DNA from: Neurospora crassa OR74A
Lineage: Eukaryota > Ascomycota > Sordariomycetes > Sordariales > Sordariaceae
Assembly (NCBI RefSeq): GCF_000182925.2
Contig: NC_026507.1
Span: 2,232,001 to 2,296,000, forward strand
Reading direction: 5' to 3'
DNA length: 64,000 nt
The notes under the pieces are model-generated. The model worked only from the letters and a program-made list of their open reading frames with translations, had not been told where the DNA came from and made no database searches. Position numbers and translations under genes: made by a program. Each line of letters begins with the position of its first letter. The first letter of the stretch is position 1. Positions 56,210 through 64,000 of the stretch are shown in pieces.

Positions 56210-59200
56210 GAGTTTACTTGCCCGCACCCCCCAAAAACTTACGCGCACCCACCCCCACCCAGAAAAATGGGGCGCTTCAACTAATAACACCTGACATTGA
56301 AAACCCCGTTTTTACCCGCAAATTCGTCTTTTCAATACATGCAACATCGCTATACCTTAATCATTTCTTTTCCCCTTTTTCGCACGGCCAATTGTACGCA
56401 GTTGCACCAACATTCTATACTATACCAACACTCTACACTACTAGAGTAATTACCTCTCAAAGTATGTAAAGTAGCTGGATTCAATTGATTTCTTAACTAA
56501 TCGATCGTACCAGATACCTTCAATCGCCGTACTATCGAAGTGCGCTCATTGCGACTCGACTTCTACCTTCAACTCTAACGCCTCCTTCAACCCCAATACC
56601 ACATAGACTGTGCCAGCAAACGACCCCTTCTTTATAATCGAGCCTATTAAGGAGTGTAATAAGCTATTCGCCCACCTTATTAACTTCTATCGTCGCTATC
56701 GCTTTGGTATTTCAACCCAGCGTAATTACAAACTCAAAAAGCCGGGATATAAAGAGTACAACTTTATTATTAAGGTTATATTCCATTGTAATTACGTAAA
56801 GTACTACCCTTAGCCGGTTAATAATAAGAATTTAAAGAGGAGGTTTATATTATAAAAGAAGGCGTACTACTATCCCTTTAGAGTCGTACTCTAAGTTAAA
56901 AAAAGTATAGAATAGAATTGGACTACTTAAGCTATAAATTTAATCTACTAAAGCCACCCTCCGTTATATACACTAGAAGGGTACCTTATATTCCGTATTA
57001 AAGCCTTCTACAATAAAGTTAACTATAAAGCCAATTAATTTCTAAGTAATTTTCTTCTATAATACAACTTTACGATATAGAATATTTTCGCTATAGTAAG
57101 GGAGAAGTATCTTGAAATCCCTTAGACGTATAGCGATTTCGATAATATATATTAAATTATATATTGTAATTTGTAGGAGGGTTATAATAATACTTAAACG
57201 TTTCTTAAAAAGGTTAATAATAATTACTATAATTATATCCTTATATTTAAGAGCGAATTCTTTGAGGGGGATAACAATAATATATTATGCTACGTATTTT
57301 GAGTAATTAACCGCTAGCGCCGAATGTAGTTGAAGTTCCTATATATATTGTTTATCAATACTACGTATAAGACTAACCGCTATAACTTCCCTTTCGTCTA
57401 AGGGGTAATCCTAATACTAGAAAAAATATTTATACTAATCTTTCAAGCGCTTCTTAATAATAAAGGGGAGGAAGGTTTTACTTTCTTATTCGCATATATT
57501 AAAGAAGCGGTTGAAGATTTCGAAATCCTTCACCTTATAGTAGCTATTACCAACGGCAACCCCTAATTAATAAAGGTAATTAATAAAACCTTCCCTAATA
57601 TCTAATAGTAATATTATATATAGTATATTAACTATAATATTATTAACTACCTTAAGAAAGATTAGGTATATAAACCCCTAGCCTCGTCCCTATTGTCTCC
57701 TAGCTCTCTATTCAACTACAATGTATAAGAATAATACAATACGAAAGATTTTGAGGAATTAAAGCGATGTAACGCCCGGGTTACTATAATTATTAGAGCG
57801 AAGGCTAATTTCAATCCCTTACTAGATTAGGTTACTAATATAAGGTTAGTACTATTCTTTATATAGTAATATATAATTTACTCCTCGGATATAGATAAAT
57901 TCGAATATATTTAGTCTATTTTATAATATTAATTTAGTAAAAAGTAGGAGGATATCGTTACGTAGATTAGGGAGATATTACTACCCTACAAAAAGGAATA
58001 GGCAGGTTACTATACTAATAATTATTTTAACTAGGGATAAAGGACTATATTACTAAATAAAGCCAATAATAGTTCCCTTAAAAACTATAGTCTCTCCGTT
58101 CGTAGTAGGTTAATTGAACTCTATAAAGCTTATCTCCAATATATAAACTACCGCTATAAGGTTTATATGAATGAAATAATTAAATTGAATTTACGTATAC
58201 AAATTAAGTAGGTTAATTGTAAATAGATAGGTAAGTACTTGTATAAATTATTTATATAGGTACTTAAGTTTTTTGAATTGCTAATATTATAAATTTAATA
58301 TAATACTACCCTCTAAGCAGTTAAAACTCCCTAGTACCCCTCTTAAGCCTTATTTGAATAATTTTAGAATTTAGTATAGTCTATTTTATACTTATAAAAT
58401 AGAAGTTTTATTAAAAGAGGGGAAGACAGTCCTAGTAATTAAGGAAGTTCATTATTTATTTTAGTATTTATATCATAATATGTAAGTTAATATCTATACC
58501 TCGGGTATCCCCCATACTAACTCCTATACTAGGATACAGTAAATAAATATTTTAAATTCAAGCCGGCCGTTAAAGTAGTACCTAAAGGTCGTTTACGTAA
58601 GTAAAGGGGGCTCTTTAGTAATAAATCCATATTCGTTATACTACTAGCCGGGTTACAATTAAGTAAGGCTATTTATAAAGCCGCGTTAAAGGGTGAATTA
58701 CGTAATTTAGGTACTATTTGAGCTTCGGTACTCCGTAATTATTCTTACTATAAGAAGGGGCCTAGTACTAAGGAATTTAATATTTGAAATAAAGTATATA
58801 ATTATATTAAGATTATTAATGATTAAGATGAAAATAATAAGCTAGCGAGATATTGGGTAGAGAGTGTAAGGGAGTAAATAGTAAAAGAGAAGGAGGGAGA
58901 CAACGAAGGAGACGAAGGGGGAGGGAGAGGGAGAGAGGATGCTATTGAGTTATTATTTACTTCCTCCTAATTCGAGTTCTCTAACGAACTCTCTAAGTTA
59001 ACAGAACTCTCATTAGAATTAGAGCTTTCAAATGTGAGCATCTAGAATAATAATAAACGCTATTATGAATTTATAATATTATGAAAGTATTACTAAACTA
59101 GCACTATTAGATTTGCTTACCAGCTTAGATTAAAATTTACAGTAGATTTACTTAGGTAGCCTTGTGTATAGTATGAGAAATTACGATTTTTACAGCTAAA

Positions 59201-59280
59201 ACGATATATTTTACATGACAGCTATCAACTTGACTAGGTGGGTGCGCGTAAGTTTTTGGGGGGTGCGGGCAAGTAAACTC
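56210..59280 (+). mobile_element. MULE-C: uninterrupted 3.07-kb Mutator-like transposon
   Basis: Inverted ends start GAGTTTACTTGCCCGCACCC and match for about 44 bp (56210-56253, 59237-59280). TSDs AATAATAA are identical (56202-56209, 59281-59288). Subterminal blocks match MULE-A, MULE-B and the MITEs. Carries one plus-strand transposase relic. It serves as the size reference for the broken MULEs. Confidence 0.94.
56580..59060 (+). pseudogene. MULE-C transposase, RIP-inactivated
   Basis: Visible order: N-terminus NDPFFIIEPIKECNKLFAHL (56610-56813 still open) with KPGYKEYNFIIKVIFHC; the zinc-binding FAR1-like region to about 57000; the catalytic region from about 57355: FINTTYKTNRYNFPFV, GEEGFTFLFAYIKEAVEDFE, LIVAITNGNP (TDGxP expected, Asp to Asn), INKTFPNI, YINYNIINYLKKD. 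The C-terminus (about 58560-59030) has KGR-like text corresponding to GRPPNQ of MULE-A, then NNKL and a Glu/Arg-rich tail. Known role: a cut-and-paste DDE transposase making 8-11-bp TSDs. Both catalytic Asp that I can place read Asn, and stops are many, so it is dead. Confidence 0.85.
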
Positions 59281-59288
59281 AATAATAA

Positions 59289-60414
59289 ATTGGGTAATAA
59301 TAATAATAAAAAAGAAAAATAACCTACCAAAGTATACTTATTGCAGTAGACATTACAAATAACTATAACGAAGTTAGGATTATTCTTACTAACGAATACT
59401 AATATTAGCTTCTTCTTACTACAATTAATATGTTAGCGAGTCCAACTCCCGCTCTTAATTGCTAGGAGGCGGCTATTAACTAGAATCCATCTTGATTAAA
59501 TAAATAAATGACTAATTTTAACTAGGAATTATAATTCTAATTGGAGCCGTTAATCTTATTACTATAGCCCCAATTACTCTCTAGGTATTATCCTAGTTCA
59601 TATTAATAACTTGTTTCCGAAGGTCTATAATAGTATAGACCCGGAAGAGTAATAGTAACAGTCTTATTCCCTATACTATAAACTATAGCGCCTAATTGGC
59701 ATGGGGTCCTTCTCCAGTTCTCCGGAAGGGAAAACCGTACGGCGTCAAGCGCCGCCGGATGAAAACCCCCAGCTCCATCTCGGCCGACCCGGAAGGGTAA
59801 GTAAATAAAATTAATCACTTTACCCTTCCAACTTTATTCCGAAAACATACGTATTACTAATTAAACACGCCGTAGGGTAATATAGAATGGTAGCGATATT
59901 GGATATCGATATTAAGTAGTAATAATATAAGAGATTAAGAAGGCGGGCAAATCTATATAAATTAAAGATTAGTAAATAATCAAATAGGTATTATTTGGGG
60001 GAGAGGACTTACTATTAGCCGGCTAAATAACCGATACATTTTACCCCGGGTAATGAAAGATATTAATATATATATCTATAGTAGTTATATTAATAGTAGA
60101 TAGGAGGGGAAATAGGAGGAAGGGACTAACCGGGTTTTAAACCGCTTATGCAACGTTTAGTTCTAGTAGGGAATAGCCACTTTAGGAAGTAACTTTATTA
60201 ACAGGCGAATAATTAAGCCTAAACTATTAATGAAGAGTATTAGAATTAAAAGATATTTGAAATCAAGTATTAAAGTTAATTTTCAATATAAAATATTAGT
60301 TAGGTTATATTATATTGAAGAGGAGAAAGTTTGCGAATTGAGAGGCGGGGGGAACTAGATTCTTATACCCTTTTAAGAGGAAGCTAATAAGTACTAGAAA
60401 TTTCTGTCAATCTA
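59289..60414. other. AT-rich stretch with one GC-rich island, no recognised gene
   Basis: Mostly mutated sequence. 59690-59800 is GC-rich and has an open minus frame of 71 codons (59603-59818) with no known domain; as elsewhere here, such islands may be TE termini, but no partner was found. CTATAATAGTATAG near 59625 is a palindrome. A G-rich run at 60340 is unexplained. Confidence 0.4.
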
Positions 60415-61812
60415 CAGCGTAGTGCCAGAAGTCTGTGTGCACGGCCCACTTCCGGAATCCCACGAACCAAACCCCTGGGTTCAATCCCGGATTTCTCAAT
60501 GAATAAAAATCGAGTAACAAAGCCAATAGGTCCAATGGAAAGATCTGATTCGTGGCTTCAATATTTGGTATACTAACCCCGGGCCCGGCGAACGGCTGCC
60601 AGCCGGCGAGGAACCGACTCCACCAATCGGTCAATAAGATTCTGTGGCACCCTTTCCTAATATTGGACCAAAGCTCGATGAAAGACTTTGATATTAGCCT
60701 TATTATTAGTCAATTCCGAGAGCCTAGGGAACTCTTTTATTAGGATTTCTTTTATTTTTTTCTAAATATATTCAATAGGGTTGAAATCCAGACTATAGGC
60801 TGGCTAATGAATAGTTTAAATCCTATACTCCTCCAACTACTCCTTTATATCATTAGTATTATAAATAGGGGCGTTATCTTATTGAAAAAAGGTCCCTAGA
60901 AGATAATTTAGAAGAAAATTATCCTTGAGAACTTTTATATAGCTCTAAGAAGTAAAACTATTCCTCTTTACTTCCGGATCTCTCTCTATTATAACTAAAA
61001 GTAATCTTCCTCCTTTCTAAATCCTTCCCCAGACTATTATTTTCAATATATACTTCCCGTAGACCTTTAGGTTTACTTTATTTTTATCCTATTTCTCTTC
61101 CGGAAGCCGGAAAATCTATCCGGCACTAGAATTAGGAGTATTCTAGATAATAGACTTATTAGAGAAGGAACCCTAAAAAAAAAAGGTGGGTCAAAAAAAC
61201 GGAAAAATAAGAAGGGTAACTACTTTTTATTCTACTTTTATTATTTCTTGGTTTCTACTATCCTATTCTTGAGAAAAAGAAAGCCTTTCCCTTACACCTT
61301 TAGGAGTGAGCTTTATCCTTTTTTGAGATCTTTATTTTCGCCAATAGGCCTTAGGAAGAATCCTCCGAATAGTATTAATACTAGGGTTTCTAGGGATGTA
61401 ACCTTATAGTTCATTCCAATTTGATTGGAAGCGTCTTTTAAAGCGAAATACTAGCCTTCTTATATTTAAAGGCTTTATTTTCTTTAGCCTACTACTCCGA
61501 GGGCGAGATTTAAAGGTTTAGTAGAATTGGAAGCGTTTAATAGTATTGCCAATAGTATTGCAATAGTAGCCGAATTTCTGAGCAATAGCCTTATAGTTAT
61601 GGCTAGTTATATGAAGGCTATAAATGGCCGCCCGGGACGCTTCGCTTAGTTCGCTATTTGGCCGGCGACCCCTAGTTAGAATGCCGCCAATTTCGTTCAT
61701 TTTGCTGGTGGTTACGTTGATAAATAAAAAAAAGAAAAAAGGGGTAGTAAATAAAGAAGGTGGTGAAAATTCTGGAAGTGGGCCGTGCACACAGACTTCT
61801 GGCACCCCACTG
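60415..61812 (-). mobile_element. Tc1/mariner-type DNA transposon, 1398 bp
   Basis: Inverted ends of about 40 bp: CAGCGTAGTGCCAGAAGTCT at 60415 and the complement CAGTGGGGTGCCAGAAGTCT from 61812, continuing GTGTGCACGGCCCACTTCC. Both ends are flanked by TA (60413-60414 and 61813-61814), the Tc1/mariner target. It carries one minus-strand transposase relic. Confidence 0.94.
60558..61700 (-). pseudogene. Tc1-like (DD34E) transposase, frame kept but stops introduced
   Basis: ATG at 61700 (MNEIGGILTRGRRPNSELSE), stop TGA at 60560-60558: 1143 nt, an exact multiple of three. An N-terminal helix-turn-helix follows (SRAAIYSLHITSHNYKAIAQ), then the catalytic core: SNKS (about 61158, SDES expected, Asp to Asn), DNAPIYNTNDIKE with the second Asp kept (about 60870), and NPIEYI with the Glu exactly 34 residues later. 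The C-terminus is LIDRLVESVPRRLAAVRRAR then G-stop-YTKY. All disruptions seen are stops or missense changes explained by C-to-T or G-to-A. Role: cut-and-paste transposition at TA; now inactive. Confidence 0.92.
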
Positions 61813-61814
61813 TA

Positions 61815-62345
61815 ACTAATAGTCGGGTTTATAGTAGGGTTAATAATAAGTGACTAGTATCGCAACTGCTTTATTAGTATCGAGAAATAGAAGGTAGAAG
61901 GTTAAAGTTGGTGAAAGTTGGTGGGATAACTTAGAGTGGCGGTCGTTGGTAGTAGTATTACACCTTCTACGGTGGGGCCTATAAACGAGCAAGTAACGGG
62001 CAATTGAATATACTTTACTAATAATTGTATAAGTAGGTGCGTAATAGTATAAACGGTTGTACAATTATTTAAAGACTTCAAATTCATTCCTACCTGCGGG
62101 ACCCCCAGAGCCGGATACCATTAGCTTACTATCAGCCGACCGTAAGCTGTACTTATTACTGTACAGTCCAGCTTACTGTATATGAACCGTCTATAGGTCT
62201 ATATAATAAATTGACCTCTTACAGTAAGTTGCTCTATTACAATAAATTGACGTCGCACCTTCCTAGACTCAATTAGGTATATAAATTCTAACTCGGTTCG
62301 GAAGTCGTACATAATACAGAAAATTCACAATAAGAAGTCGCGAGC
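61815..62345. other. moderately AT-rich, lightly mutated stretch; no gene recognised
   Basis: CA and TG are commoner here than in the TE interiors. GTATATAAATT (about 62277) looks like a TATA element. ACAGTAAG/CTTACTGTA-type short inverted repeats are frequent at 62140-62240 (AGCTTACTGT, GTACAGTCC, ACAGTAAGTT). It could be a TE terminus or unique DNA. No paired end found. Confidence 0.35.
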
Positions 62346-62580
62346 GACGTGCATAAGCGTATATTTATCTACAAATCTGCCTACTACCTGCCGCCCACCT
62401 ACGTACGGTCTACCCACGCTGCCCGCCGCCTAGCCCAACGGGAGCCCAGCCCAACACAGGCACCTAGCACTTGTACTACACTATACCTAGCGCCTGCACT
62501 AGCCCAGTATTCCCGGTACTATACTATACCTAGTACCTACATCCGGCCCGGCGGCCGGCGCTATACGCCGGTTCGGAATA
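62346..62580. other. GC-rich island, no convincing gene
   Basis: GC-rich with CGGCCCGGCGGCCGGCGC (about 62536-62555) and repeated CACTATACCTAGYRCCT (62470-62535). The plus frame 62349-62645 is open for 98 codons but is low-complexity and has no domain. Confidence 0.4.
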
Positions 62581-62633
62581 TAATACAATACGATGCAATA
62601 CAATGCAATACGATACAATGCAATATAATAATT
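62580..62633 (+). repeat. short degenerate tandem repeat
   Basis: Alternating AATAC and AATGC units (ACAATACGATGCAATACAAT and following), about nine copies. Confidence 0.85.
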
Positions 62634-62725
62634 ATTACAATATAAATAAATAGTAAAAATGAATTTATATAGGACAACGAACTGTTAATAGTATATGTTT
62701 GATCTTTACGGACAGTTGGAATTGT

Positions 62726-62884
62726 GATTATATTAATTATTTAGGGCAATATTAGTACATTAATTTAAACTATATAATAAATGCGATATAATGAATATAA
62801 TAATCCCCTAATTTAGAGTTAAATTAATTATATTCATTATTTAGGGCAATATAGTATATTGATTTTAATTATACGATAAATAAA
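62726..62884 (+). repeat. direct repeat of about 58 bp
   Basis: 62726-62783 and 62827-62884 share ATTATTTAGGGCAATAT, then ATTRATTTTAA..ATA-ATAAAT, start to start 101 bp. Differences are few and the spacer is AT-rich. Confidence 0.75.
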
Positions 62885-63837
62885 TTAATTTAATCGGAAA
62901 TTCTAATTAATTTACAAAGGATAGGGACTTCTAATGTATAAATTATTATTAGTTTCTATACACTATTTATAAGTATTACAATTAGATACTTCGAAATTGT
63001 TAGCGGACGAGGGTACTATATATTAAATAAATAATATATATTGTTCGGTTCTATTACTAGATACTATTAAGTATTAATGCTACTTAGTATTTACTATATT
63101 TATAATTGTAAAGCAATATACTATAAGTAGCCGACCCAAGAAATGGACTACGACCTATTAATCTTTAATCAGTATATTAATAGTAAAGGACGAAGATAAT
63201 AGTATACTATAACTATATTTATATAATATCCTAGTTTCCGTAGACCAATTAACGTTAATAATTATAGTTACGTTCGTAAACCCTTAACATATATACAATA
63301 TATACCCTATCTTTAAATAAAGCTGGTAGATTAATAATTAGGGGCTTACCCTCTTTAATAAGCGGTAATTTAAGCGTTAAGTTTCTATTATTAATAGGCC
63401 TAATTCTAGTTAATATAATAAAGATATAGTGTTTATTATACTACTTTTATTCGTAAGCAAAAATATAATCGATACGGCCGATATTATTATTATCAGCCCC
63501 AGCCCCGGCGCTAAGCCGGTAATACCTAATATAATCACTAATATTAAAGGTATAACGTCGAAGTATATTAAATATAAGCTGAATATTAATTTATATTAAC
63601 TATTTTTCCAATTTCGGTAGATTAAAGTACTCGGGCGTATTCGTAGGTAGTATCTTTATATATATATAACCTATAATAATACTAACGTATACAACTTCAT
63701 GCCGACTTTATACTAGCTATATATATACGTTACATTAAGTATAGTAGCGAAACTCTTATAGTAATATCCTAGTATAAATGCTACTAATATTTAATTTCAA
63801 TATTTAGTAGCTGGCGTTCGGGGAGCTCGGTTTTCAA
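62885..63837. other. strongly AT-rich sequence, nothing recognised
   Basis: RIP-like composition and no frame with recognisable protein text. One small GC-rich spot lies at 63500-63530 (CCCCAGCCCCGGCG). Probably old repeat sequence. Confidence 0.4.
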
Positions 63838-63930
63838 TATAGAGGTATAGAGGTATAGAGGCATAGGGGTATGGAGGTATAGAGGTATGGGGGTATAGGT
63901 ATAGGTATAGGTATAGGTATGGGTATAGGC
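63838..63930 (+). repeat. minisatellite near the window end
   Basis: Roughly eight copies of an 8-bp unit AGAGGTAT (variants GGGGTAT, AGGCATAG) passing into six copies of a 6-bp unit GTATAG. Not a telomere repeat. Confidence 0.9.
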
Positions 63931-64000
63931 CTAGGGGATCGGGGAATTGGGTATATATAACATACGTACCTATCTGCTAATAACATACGTTTACTATACT

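Noticed and set aside
62349-62645. 98-codon open frame
   Set aside because: Low-complexity GC-rich and repeat sequence, no domain, ends in the AATAC/AATGC repeat.

Overview
This window looks like AT-rich heterochromatin from a filamentous ascomycete (Pezizomycotina). No host gene, tRNA, rRNA or CRISPR array could be recognised. Nearly all of it is transposable-element (TE) sequence carrying the marks of RIP (repeat-induced point mutation): CpA and TpG are scarce, TpA is very common, CpG survives, and old coding frames are broken mostly by TAA/TAG where Gln or Trp is expected. TE calls rest on paired termini, target-site duplications (TSDs) and translated motifs read by eye. Species and chromosome position cannot be told.

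Layout, outermost layer first. (1) Helitron-B, minus strand, has its 5' end at 56059 and survives in four colinear pieces: 53695-56059, 41621-42661, 5126-6684 and 4506-4594. (2) MULE-A (Mutator-like), 6685-41620, interrupts it and has an identical 8-bp TSD at both ends, 35 kb apart. Its minus-strand transposase is itself split into four or more pieces by Helitron-A (9451 to about 16.64 kb, plus), Copia-1 (17270-32255, minus) and Gypsy-2 (32470-40750, minus). Gypsy-1 (17971-26309, plus) sits inside Copia-1. (3) A lightly mutated unit X (42662-43199 plus 53402-53694) sits in Helitron-B and is split by MULE-B (43200-53401, plus). MULE-B holds MITE-2, a solo LTR and Copia-2 (47119-53194, minus). 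(4) Left of 4500 are two more LTR-element relics and, at 4595-5125, MITE-1. (5) Right of Helitron-B are MULE-C (56210-59280), a Tc1-like element (60415-61812) and a poorly recognisable AT-rich tail with minisatellites.

Despite the decay, replication signals remain readable. Both Gypsy elements have a primer-binding site complementary to a sequence inside their own LTR, as in self-priming Tf1/sushi chromoviruses, and both have a C-terminal chromodomain. Both Copia elements have a site matching the anticodon arm of initiator tRNA-Met, as in Drosophila copia. LTRs and TIRs are far less mutated than interiors, so GC-richer islands mark TE ends.
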